Positions 1 to 6,470 are shown, counted from the first letter of the stretch. The stretch is 11,980 nucleotides of DNA from Lachnospiraceae bacterium (GCA_020860745.1 JAJBTR010000352.1:1-11980); one strand, 5' to 3'. Numbers and translations: made by a program. Notes: generated from the letters alone by a model not told the origin.

Positions 1-113
1 GGCCAGGGCGGATTACGCGCCGCTGAAAAACAGACAGGTGGAGACAGACAGAAAGTCAATCCTGGTGAGAACTGTTAACCAGACCTGGCAGGTGAGGGAA
101 AGAATACTGAATT
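1..113 (+). pseudogene. Decayed fragment resembling fhs codons 41-76
   Basis: Bases 2-110 align without gaps (one single-base gap near 87) to bases 298-407 of the fhs gene downstream, an offset of 296 bp. I count roughly 69 identical bases of 110 by hand, with many mismatches being transitions. Translated from base 2, the peptide ADYAPLK...DRK.ILV..N.T matches the fhs VDYALLK...DGK.VLV..N.T stretch, and the region equivalent to the ATP-binding P-loop is recognisable but shifted out of frame by the gap. The frame ends at TGA 146-148. It looks like the end of a partial upstream copy of the fhs 5' region, cut by the window edge; its start would lie outside. It is not expected to be functional. 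Confidence 0.6.
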
Positions 114-120
114 TTGTGAA

Positions 121-149
121 TTGTAAAAACAGAATCATATTTTTATGAT
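121..149 (+). promoter_or_regulatory. Probable sigma-A promoter of fhs
   Basis: TTGTAA at 121-126 and TATGAT at 144-149 are separated by 17 bp, in an AT-rich stretch just upstream of fhs. Transcription would start near 156, leaving a short leader of about 25 bases with a GGAGGAG ribosome binding site at about 168-174. No riboswitch is visible in this leader, unlike the next operon. Assignment is by consensus only. Confidence 0.5.
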
Positions 150-180
150 ATTCATATTGGAAGCGAAGGAGGAGTTTACC

Positions 181-1857
181 ATGGAAATCAGGACAGATAT
201 TGAGATCGCGCAGGCCTGTGAGATGAAAAAAATCACGGAGATTGCCGCGGTGGCGGGGGTAGAAGAAACGTATCTGGAGTAATACGGCAATTATAAGGCT
301 AAGGTGGATTACGCATTGCTGAAAGACAAAAAGGATCAGCCGGATGGGAAACTGGTGCTGGTGACTGCCATCAATCCTACCCCGGCGGGCGAGGGCAAGA
401 CGACTACCACGGTCGGACTGGCCGATGGTCTGAGAAAGATCGGAAAGAATGCGGTGATGGCGCTGCGGGAACCTTCCCTGGGACCGGTTTTTGGTGTAAA
501 AGGCGGCGCAGCCGGCGGCGGCTATGCGCAGGTAGTGCCGATGGAAGATATCAATCTGCATTTTACCGGTGATTTTCACGCGATCGGTGCGGCGAATAAC
601 CTGCTGGCAGCGATGCTGGACAACCATATCCAGCAGGGGAACGCGCTGGGGATCGACCCGAGAAAGATTACCTGGCGGCGGGCGGTAGATATGAATGACC
701 GCCAGCTGCGAAATATTGTGGACGGACTTGGAGGCAAGCCCAACGGGACGCCCAGGGAGGACGGTTTTGACATCACGGTTGCCTCTGAGGTGATGGCAGT
801 GCTCTGCCTGGCCAGTGACATCAAAGACTTAAAGGAACGGCTGGCGCGGATCATCGTCGCCTATACCTATGACGACAAGCCGGTTACCGCGGGTGATTTA
901 AAGGCACAGGGAGCTATGGCGGCGCTCTTAAAAGATGCCCTGAAGCCGAATCTGGTGCAGAGCCTGGAGGGAACGCCTGCCTTTATCCATGGCGGTCCGT
1001 TTGCAAATATCGCGCACGGATGCAACTCTGTGACAGCCACCAGGATGGCGATGAAGCTGGGCGATTACGCGATCACAGAGGCGGGATTCGGCGCAGATCT
1101 GGGTGCGGAAAAGTTTCTGGATATCAAGTGCCGCATGGCTGGATTGAAACCGTCTGCGGTCGTGGTTGTGGCGACGGTGCGAGCGTTAAAACATCATGGC
1201 GGCGTGGCAAAAGCGGATTTAAACGAGGAGAACCTGGAGGCTCTTGCGGCCGGTCTGCCGAATCTGCTTCGTCATGTGGAGAATGTGACGCAGGTATATA
1301 AGCTGCCGTGTGTTGTAGCGATCAATGCTTTTCCCACGGATACAGAGGCAGAACTGAAACTGGTGGAGGAGAAGTGCAGGGAACTTGGCGTCAATGTCGC
1401 CTTGTCTGAAGTGTGGGCAAAAGGCGGTGAGGGCGGAAAAGCCCTGGCACAAGAGGTGGTAAGGCTCTGCGAGCAACCCAATGATTTCCAGTTTGCTTAT
1501 GACGCGGACGCCGGCATCATGGAGAAGCTGAATGCCATCGCGACAAAGATTTACCATGCAGACGGGGTTACGCTGGTAGGCAGCGCGGTCAAACAGTTAA
1601 AGCAGCTGGAGAGCCTGGGATTCGGGAATCTGCCGATCTGCATGGCCAAGACACAGTACAGCTTTTCTGACGACGCGAAAAAGCTGGGGGCGCCGGAAGG
1701 GTTTACCATTGCGGTACGCAATCTGAAAGTGTCCGCGGGAGCCGGATTTATCGTGGCGCTGACCGGCGATATCATGACCATGCCGGGATTGCCGAAAGTG
1801 CCTGCCGCTGAGCGGATTGATGTGGACGAGGATGGCGTAATTTCGGGGCTGTTTTGA
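181..1857 (+). pseudogene. fhs: Formate-tetrahydrofolate ligase with in-frame TAA at codon 34
   Basis: The enzyme joins formate to THF with ATP, giving 10-formyl-THF, the entry step of the methyl branch of acetogenesis and a one-carbon source for purines. From ATG 181 (GGAGGAG 7 bases upstream) the frame gives the family N-terminus (TDIEIAQA..MK.ITEIA), then TAA at 280-282 just before YGNYKAKV, and continues open to TGA 1855-1857. Without the stop it would be 558 residues, the usual length. The P-loop [11 protein letters not shown] (about 66-76), [43 protein letters not shown] and the C-terminal MPGLPK..A motifs are intact, and no further lesion is seen. The homologous position is often Leu, so one change (TTA to TAA) would explain it. 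GTG 304 behind a weak AAGG could restart a 517-residue protein lacking 41 residues. It may be a recent nonsense mutant, a sequence error, or a shortened working enzyme; family identity is certain, status is not. Confidence 0.85.
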
Positions 1858-1936
1858 GAGTGAGACACGCACTCCTTAGAAAATGCTGCGATTCACAGTC
1901 CTTACCTCAAATGCGCAAAAACAGCCGTTTCCGAAA

Positions 1937-1960
1937 GAGCGGCATTGACAAGCGCCGCTC
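1937..1960. repeat. Perfect 7-bp inverted repeat around the folT -35 box
   Basis: GAGCGGC (1937-1943) and GCCGCTC (1954-1960) are perfect inverted copies separated by 10 bases, and the TTGACA -35 element (1945-1950) lies inside the spacer. There is no following T-run, so it is a poor intrinsic terminator for fhs. The position is that expected of a repressor operator, but no cognate regulator is seen in the window; the role is inferred. Confidence 0.4.
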
Positions 1961-1974
1961 AGGATGTGTATAGT
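1945..1974 (+). promoter_or_regulatory. Probable sigma-A promoter of the folT operon
   Basis: A perfect TTGACA at 1945-1950 is followed after 18 bp by TATAGT at 1969-1974. Transcription from about 1981 would give a leader of about 195 bases that contains the THF riboswitch. This separates the folT operon from fhs as its own transcription unit. Confidence 0.6.
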
Positions 1975-2031
1975 AGTAAAGGGTCTGTAAAAGACCGGTA
2001 ACCTGCAGAAATGCAAAAGCAACATTTTATT

Positions 2032-2125
2032 GACAGAGTAGGGTCAGCGCGTTAAGTGCCGGAGAATGGGAGGTTGTCTCCGGACGAAACACGGGAGTGT
2101 GCGGTGCTGCCCCGCATCCGCTGCC
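2032..2125 (+). ncRNA. Tetrahydrofolate (folT-type) riboswitch aptamer
   Basis: The conserved core of the THF riboswitch is present in order: AGTAG (2037-2041), GCGTTAAGTG (2049-2058), GAATGGGA (2064-2071), GACGAA (2083-2088), GCGGTG (2101-2106) and GCATCCG (2114-2120). Helices can be drawn by eye: P1 CAG/CTG (2034-2036 with 2121-2123), P2 CAGC/GCTG (2045-2048 with 2106-2109) continued by GGG/CCC across a mismatch, P3 CCGGAG/CTCCGG (2059-2064 with 2078-2083), P4 ACAC/GTGT closing GGGA (2089-2100), and a pseudoknot GGA/TCC (2069-2071 with 2117-2119). This class senses reduced folates and lowers expression of folate-uptake genes when folate is abundant; its place upstream of folT is the classical one. 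Confidence 0.92.
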
Positions 2126-2142
2126 GCATAAGGTGTGTATTT

Positions 2143-2168
2143 CCTTTTGTGGCACCAGACACGAAAGG
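2143..2168 (+). promoter_or_regulatory. Hairpin that can sequester the folT ribosome binding site
   Basis: CCTTTTGTG (2143-2151) pairs with CACGAAAGG (2160-2168) over nine positions including one G-U, leaving an 8-base loop. The 3' arm covers much of the AAAGGAG ribosome binding site (2164-2170) of folT. This fits translational control, the likely expression platform of the THF riboswitch upstream; no T-run follows, so it is not a terminator. The link between ligand binding and this hairpin is inferred. Confidence 0.6.
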
Positions 2169-2176
2169 AGATTATG

Positions 2177-2719
2177 ATGAAGAACACAAGACAGATGGCA
2201 TTGGACGCTTTATTGATCGCGCTCTGCGCAGTGCTGGGGTATATTTCCCTTGACCTGGGATTTATCAAGGTAACCTTTGAGAGCCTGCCGGTTTTACTGA
2301 GCGGCCTGCTCTTCGGCCCGATGGACGGATTTATTGTCGGAGCGCTGGGGACATTGATTTATCAGGTTTTGCGGTATGGCGTCACAGCCACGACGATATT
2401 ATGGATGGTCCCGTATATGGTCTGCGGCGGCGTGGTTGGTTTTTACGCGAAGTCACACAATTTCCGGCTGAGCAGAAAACAGATTATGTTTATAGTAATC
2501 GTAACGGAATTGCTGATCACGGTGTTGAATACAGGGGTGATTTTTGTCGACAGCAAGATCTACGGTTATTATTCGGTTGCCTATGTATTTGGCTCGTTAG
2601 CTCTTCGACTGGCGACGTGCGTGGTAAAATCGATTGCGTTTGGTGTGGTTCTTCCCGGGATTGTGAAAGCGGTTCGCCACAGCCTGCATTTATGGAAGGA
2701 GACCGGGGAGGCTTCGTAA
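2177..2719 (+). CDS. folT: Folate-specific ECF transporter S component
   Basis: A 180-residue, very hydrophobic protein with about six membrane segments (roughly 9-29, 36-60, 72-92, 103-125, 132-147, 149-165). It resembles the folate-binding S component of energy-coupling factor transporters, which captures folates outside the membrane and works with a shared EcfA-EcfA'-EcfT module not present here. Recognisable features are the N-terminal MALDALLIALCAVLGY type helix, the K.TFESLPVLLSGLLFGP loop and the mid-protein GALGTLIYQ segment. The THF riboswitch immediately upstream supports folate as substrate. Two adjacent ATGs exist at 2174 and 2177; I chose 2177 because AAGGAG (2165-2170) is then 6 bases away rather than 3. 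The gene is first in a five-gene + strand group and ends 13 bases before the next start. Confidence 0.88.
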   Translation: MKNTRQMALDALLIALCAVLGYISLDLGFIKVTFESLPVLLSGLLFGPMDGFIVGALGTLIYQVLRYGVTATTILWMVPYMVCGGVVGFYAKSHNFRLSRKQIMFIVIVTELLITVLNTGVIFVDSKIYGYYSVAYVFGSLALRLATCVVKSIAFGVVLPGIVKAVRHSLHLWKETGEAS

Positions 2720-2732
2720 GGAAGGAAACAGC

Positions 2733-3320
2733 ATGACAGCTATGGATTCTATTCTGATTCAGAAGAAATCTCAGCGCAGACAATGTATGGATGCCAGAAG
2801 AAATCTTACGGCACAGCAGCGCGCAGAATATAGCGCCCGGATTTCCGGGAGCCTGACACGGCTTCCGGAAGTGCAGCAGGCAAATGTTATTTTTTCCTAT
2901 GCGGCGACGTATGATGAGGTGGATTTGACGGTCTTTCACCGCTGGGCAAAGGATGCGGGAAAAACACTCGCGTTTCCTGTTTCGGGAAAGGGAGGCGTGA
3001 TGGAGGCATACGCACCGTGGGATGAAGACAGCTGGGAGACCGGGAAATATGGGATTCTGTCACCGGTACCATCCCGATCGGATTTTATTTGCCCGGAGAA
3101 GATTGACCTGATTCTGATTCCCTGTGTAGGATGGGATGATTATGGCGGCCGTCTGGGGCACGGAGCGGGGTACTATGACCGTTATTTGCTGAAATGCAGG
3201 CAGGCGGCGCAGGTTATGGTTGCTTTTGAGGCGCAGAAGCTGGAACGGACGGCACAGGAAGAGACGGATCAGGCGGTATCCTGTGTTGTGACAGAGGGTG
3301 GAGTGAAGCGATTTTTCTGA
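2733..3320 (+). CDS. 5-formyltetrahydrofolate cyclo-ligase (5,10-methenyl-THF synthetase)
   Basis: A 195-residue cytoplasmic enzyme that converts 5-formyl-THF and ATP to 5,10-methenyl-THF, returning the storage folate to the active pool. The diagnostic C-terminal motif GGRLGHGAGYYDRYL is at about 138-152, preceded by DLILIPCVGWDDYG; the basic N-terminal helix (KKSQRRQCMDARRNL) fits the ATP- and folate-binding N-terminal region of the family. Length is normal. The start at 2733 is served by AAGGAAGG (2718-2725), which overlaps the folT stop, so translation of the two genes is probably coupled; ATG 2742 is a less well placed alternative. Placement behind a folate-sensing riboswitch and before fchA and folD matches its role in feeding the methenyl-THF pool. 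Confidence 0.93.
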   Translation: MTAMDSILIQKKSQRRQCMDARRNLTAQQRAEYSARISGSLTRLPEVQQANVIFSYAATYDEVDLTVFHRWAKDAGKTLAFPVSGKGGVMEAYAPWDEDSWETGKYGILSPVPSRSDFICPEKIDLILIPCVGWDDYGGRLGHGAGYYDRYLLKCRQAAQVMVAFEAQKLERTAQEETDQAVSCVVTEGGVKRFF

Positions 3321-3503
3321 TAGGGAGAGCAGGTATTGATGTGGTTTCCTTGATATCAGGAATATGCGGTGGACGCAAACAGATAAAGTACAACAGTATC
3401 GCCTGATGGGGAAAACGGGTGTCTGTGAAGAGCCTGCCGGATGTTGCAAAATGGAGTCTGCGTTTCCGTTCAGGAAGAGCATGATGGAATGGGAGAAATA
3501 AAT

Positions 3504-4130
3504 ATGACAGAGAAAAGCTGTAAAGAATTTGTGGAAGTCCTTGCTTCGAAATCACCGGTGCCGGGCGGCGGAGGCGCTGCGGCCCTGGCAGGCGCTCTGG
3601 GTACGGCTTTGGGCGAGATGGTGGGAAGCCTGACGGTCGGAAAGAAAAAATATGCGGATGTCCAGGAGGATGTCCTCCGGTTGAAGGAGGAAGCGCAAAA
3701 GCTGGAGCAGGAATTTCTGCGCCTGGTGGAGCGGGATGCGGAGGTGTTTGAGCCGCTCTCGAAAGCATACGGCCTTCCGAAGGATACAGAGGAACAAAAA
3801 GCACATAAGGCCCATGTGATGGAAGCGGCATTGAAAGAGGCCTGCACCGTTCCGATGCAGATCATGGAGTGCTGCTGTAAGGCGATCGATCTGGTTCGTG
3901 AGATGGAGACGATCGGGACGGCAATTGCGATCAGTGACGCCGGGTGTGCGGCGGCATATCTGAGGGCTGCCCTGACCAGCGCGTCGCTGAATGTGTATAT
4001 TAACACAAAGTCCATGAAGGATCGCGGTTATGCGAGTGCACAGGATCAGTATGCGGCAAAGATGCTGGAAGAGTATGTGCCAATCTGTGACGAAGTTTTT
4101 GAAAAGGTAAAGGCGAGAGTCAGTGCGTGA
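3504..4130 (+). CDS. fchA: Methenyl-THF cyclohydrolase / formiminotetrahydrofolate cyclodeaminase family
   Basis: A 208-residue, mostly helical cytoplasmic protein of the FTCD cyclodeaminase fold. Family marks are SPVPGGGGAAALAGALG (17-33), VERDAEVF (75-82) and SDAGCAAAYLRAAL (144-157). In acetogenic and purine-fermenting clostridia the stand-alone protein (FchA) hydrolyses 5,10-methenyl-THF to 10-formyl-THF; related proteins deaminate formimino-THF. With folD next and no histidine-degradation genes in view, the cyclohydrolase role is preferred. ATG 3504 is chosen because GGGAG (3491-3495) sits 8 bases upstream; in-frame ATGs at 3441 and 3489 lack a good site and would add residues not typical of the family. 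It follows the cyclo-ligase gene after an unusually long 183-base gap. Confidence 0.9.
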   Translation: MTEKSCKEFVEVLASKSPVPGGGGAAALAGALGTALGEMVGSLTVGKKKYADVQEDVLRLKEEAQKLEQEFLRLVERDAEVFEPLSKAYGLPKDTEEQKAHKAHVMEAALKEACTVPMQIMECCCKAIDLVREMETIGTAIAISDAGCAAAYLRAALTSASLNVYINTKSMKDRGYASAQDQYAAKMLEEYVPICDEVFEKVKARVSA

Positions 4131-4256
4131 AGATGGTGTGGCGACAGCTGGGGAGGCTTTGCGAAGATATGATTATAGGCAGGTCAGATCTGTCGTGAGA
4201 GACACGTCATTTTTTGAATGGTGTGCTGCAAGTGTGTATTTGAATGTGAGGATAAT

Positions 4257-5135
4257 ATGGCAAAGATATTAAAAGGAAAACCTGTCGCAGATAAAATAAA
4301 CAGGGAAAGTATTGCGAAGGTGGAAAAACTGCGGGAAAACGGCACGCAGTCTACGCTGGCGATTCTGCGGGTCGGTGCGCGCGCGGATGATATCAGTTAT
4401 GAGCGCGGTGCTATGAAGCGGTGCGACGCCGTGGGAGTCGCGGTGAAAAATGTGATTCTTCCGGAAAATGTTTCCCAGGAGGCGCTGATGGAGGAACTGG
4501 ATCAATTAAATAAAGATTGCAATGTCCATGGGATTCTGGTGTTCCGGCCGCTGCCAAAGCATCTGGATGAGGAGGCTGTGCGGCTGGCGATGGATTCGGC
4601 AAAGGATGTGGATGGCATCACCGATGGCTCCCTGGCCGGTGTGTTCACCAATACGCCTGTGGGATTCTGCCCCTGTACGGCGCAGGCTGCTCTTGAAATT
4701 CTGGATTATTATGGCGTGAAGTGCAGCGGGAAGCGGGCCGCTGTTATCGGCAGAAGCCTGGTGGTGGGAAGACCGGCGGCGATGCTGCTGATGCATAAAA
4801 ATGCGACGGTCACCATCTGCCATACCAGGACAGCGGACATGCCGTCTGTGACAAAAGAGGCTGACATTGTGATTGTCTGTGCGGGAAAGATGGAGACGAT
4901 TGACGCGAAGTATTTCCGGCCGGGGCAGACGGTGATCGATGTGGGTATCGGCTATAATGAGAATAAAGGAAAGCTCTGCGGGGATGTGGATTACGATGCG
5001 GCGGAGCCGATTGTGAACGCGATTACTCCGGTGCCGGGCGGCGTGGGTTCTGTGACCACCGCTGTACTGGTGAAGCATGTGGTGGAGGCCGCCGGGAGGG
5101 CGGAGGAATCCGGAAATGCAGATGGTGCAGATTAA
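4257..5135 (+). CDS. folD: Methylene-THF dehydrogenase (FolD family) lacking the cyclohydrolase Lys
   Basis: A 292-residue FolD-family enzyme that oxidises 5,10-methylene-THF to methenyl-THF with NAD(P). The C-terminal nucleotide-binding half is canonical: GRSLVVGRPAAMLL (about 163-176), TVTICHTRT, IDVGIG, GDVD and ITPVPGGVGS. The catalytic half is not. In the usual Y-x3-K-x-K-x-C motif (Tyr52/Lys56 in human numbering) the Tyr is kept (Y48) and the Cys (C56), but the Lys position is Ala (A52). The usual GILVQLPLP reads GILVFRPLP, so the conserved Gln is Phe (F96); PCTPxG is PCTAQA. The Asp of DVDG (D119) remains. The Lys is known to be needed for cyclohydrolase activity in the bifunctional enzyme, so this protein may be mainly a dehydrogenase, paired with FchA. 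I recall similar SYERGA-type FolD sequences in clostridia, so this is probably a subfamily rather than a mutant. Start 4257 has GAGG 5 bases upstream; ATG 4218 would add an atypical Cys-rich extension. Confidence 0.9.
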   Translation: MAKILKGKPVADKINRESIAKVEKLRENGTQSTLAILRVGARADDISYERGAMKRCDAVGVAVKNVILPENVSQEALMEELDQLNKDCNVHGILVFRPLPKHLDEEAVRLAMDSAKDVDGITDGSLAGVFTNTPVGFCPCTAQAALEILDYYGVKCSGKRAAVIGRSLVVGRPAAMLLMHKNATVTICHTRTADMPSVTKEADIVIVCAGKMETIDAKYFRPGQTVIDVGIGYNENKGKLCGDVDYDAAEPIVNAITPVPGGVGSVTTAVLVKHVVEAAGRAEESGNADGAD

Positions 5136-5218
5136 GCGGAGAAAACCTGGCGTATAAGCAGTGTTTGCAGGGAAACGTAAGCGGAAAGAATTTATGATGT
5201 ACGCAGAAAGGCATTACG

Positions 5219-5836
5219 ATGAAAGTGGTAAAGACATTTGTATCCGGCATCCTGGGCGGTGCCTGTATCAGTTTTGGCGGTATTGCTTATCTTTCTCTGG
5301 ATGAGAAAGTGCTGGGCGCTCTGTTTTTTACCGTGGGGTTGTTTACAATCTGTACGTTTGGGCTGAATCTCTTCACAGGAAAAGTGTGCTACGTGTTTGA
5401 GCAGGACAGAAGCTACGCGCTGCAGATACCGGTTATCTGGCTGGGGAATCTGGCCGGAACGTGGCTGGTCGCTCAGATGGTGAAATTCAGCCGTCTGAGT
5501 ACTCTGGCAGAAAAAGCAGTTTCCATGTGCCAGGTGAAACTGGAGGATGGGTATTTCAGCCTCTTCCTCCTCGGTATTTTGTGCAATATCTTTATCTACA
5601 TAGCGGTGGAAGGGTTTAAAAATAACCCGCATGAACTGGGGAAATATCTCTCCCTCTTTTTCGGGGTGATGGTATTTATCCTCTGCGGGTTTGAACACTG
5701 CGTGGCAGATATGTTTTATTTCTCTGTGGCCGGAGTGTGGAGCGGGCAGGTATTTCTGCGTCTGCTTATTATCAGCGCGGGGAATGCCGTGGGAGGTGTG
5801 ATATTCCCACTGGTGCGCAAATGGCTCCGGGCATAG
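5219..5836 (+). CDS. Formate/nitrite transporter (FNT) family channel
   Basis: A 205-residue integral membrane protein with six predicted membrane segments (about 8-26, 31-58, 68-86, 112-131, 142-170, 178-200). FNT landmarks are LNLFTGK (49-55) in the second-segment break, LCNIFIYIAV (121-130), the pore signature GFEHCVADMF (157-166) with the central His160, and SAGNAVGG (186-193) in the last helix. FNT proteins form pentameric channels for formate, nitrite or related small anions. It is shorter than FocA (about 285) because the cytoplasmic ends are minimal. AGAAAGG (5205-5211) lies 7 bases before the ATG. Being last in an operon of THF one-carbon genes, formate is the likely substrate, either importing it for formate-THF ligase or exporting it after release; direction cannot be read from sequence. 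Confidence 0.88.
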   Translation: MKVVKTFVSGILGGACISFGGIAYLSLDEKVLGALFFTVGLFTICTFGLNLFTGKVCYVFEQDRSYALQIPVIWLGNLAGTWLVAQMVKFSRLSTLAEKAVSMCQVKLEDGYFSLFLLGILCNIFIYIAVEGFKNNPHELGKYLSLFFGVMVFILCGFEHCVADMFYFSVAGVWSGQVFLRLLIISAGNAVGGVIFPLVRKWLRA

Positions 5837-5865
5837 AGAAAAATTGCGGAAGAATACATTGTGGA

Positions 5866-5892
5866 AGGAAGCATTTCAATGCATATTTTTTT
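5866..5892 (+). terminator. Possible weak terminator after the formate channel gene
   Basis: A short stem GCAT/ATGC (loop TTCA) around 5870-5884 is followed by a run of seven T (5886-5892). The stem is too weak to be convincing alone, but the position, about 30 bases after the stop and ahead of a convergent gene, is right. Confidence 0.25.
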
Positions 5893-5926
5893 GCTGAGGG
5901 AGTTTTCTTTTTTATGGATGTCTGCG

Positions 5927-6372
5927 TTAATGATCCAGAATATGCTCTATTTTCTGCCGGGTTTCCTTCACACGGGAATGATTTTTCCCGGATGCGTTGA
6001 TTCCGATCACAATCTCTTCGTCCGTCACAATAGACGGGAACTGAAAATCACAGAGCAACTGGTCATTGCAGGCGTTGACAGGGATGCCGCGCTCGCGGCA
6101 AAGCCGACAGATTTCCCGATTCAGTTCCTCATCGTCGGTCGCGGCCAGAACGATGTCTCGGTCATTCAGGTCGTCCGTCTCGAAAGGCCGCAGCAGGATT
6201 TGGATTCTCCCGGACTCTGCCAGGGCATTTAATTCGTTGGTAACTGTCGGAGAGACAACGGAGATGTATTCTGCAAATGAAAGCAGCGTGTGGACCCGCC
6301 GGTCGGCGATGGTGCCGCCGCCTATGATCAGGATATTTTTTTGCTGATATCTATAAAAAAAGGAAAGTGTAT
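5927..6372 (-). pseudogene. Precorrin-2 dehydrogenase (siroheme branch), frameshifted
   Basis: Read on the - strand, the region encodes a SirC/Met8/CysG-N type protein that oxidises precorrin-2 to sirohydrochlorin with NAD, on the way to siroheme or corrinoids. The N-terminal piece HFPFFIDIS (from about 6369) is typical, followed by the Rossmann segment NILIIGGGTIADRRV, then VVSP, IVLAATDDEELN, PVNACND and FQFPSIV.DEEIVIGI, ending at TAA 5927-5929. The two parts are in different frames: the junction is an A7 tract (+ strand 6336-6342), and a -1 shift, or one extra A, gives an uninterrupted family sequence of about 148 residues. The codon where Met is expected is ATA (6370-6372), with AAAGGA 10 bases before it; an in-frame ATG (6442-6444) would add 24 untypical residues. 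Best read as a decaying gene, though a homopolymer error or translational slippage is possible. It lies downstream of hemB-hemL on the same strand, consistent with tetrapyrrole synthesis. Confidence 0.82.
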
Positions 6373-6470
6373 GGTTGTGTCGTCCTTTGCTATCTTGTAT
6401 GGTCTGAAGTTTGTCGAAATCTGGTTTTTTATCAACCTATCCATTCTCATTCGATGGGAACTATGTGCAC

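Noticed and set aside
1858..1874. Terminator of fhs from the GAGTG/CACTC hairpin
   Set aside because: Only a 5-bp stem and no T-run after it.
2030..2058. Second promoter from TTGACA at 2030
   Set aside because: No -10 element follows at 16-18 bp, and the hexamer lies in P1 of the riboswitch aptamer.
3214..3831. Long - strand open frame (205 codons) opposite the cyclo-ligase and fchA
   Set aside because: It is an antisense shadow: Pro/Ser/His-rich with no family pattern or ribosome site, and it overlaps two well-supported genes on the other strand.
4218..4256. Upstream folD start at ATG 4218
   Set aside because: It would add 13 Cys-rich residues unlike the family, and the GAGG site fits ATG 4257.
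6330..6348. Programmed -1 frameshift signal in the siroheme gene
   Set aside because: The A tract is slippery, but the base before it is C, the nearest downstream stem (CGGCG/CGCCG) is about 15 bases away and weak, and the start codon is also abnormal; decay or sequence error is simpler.
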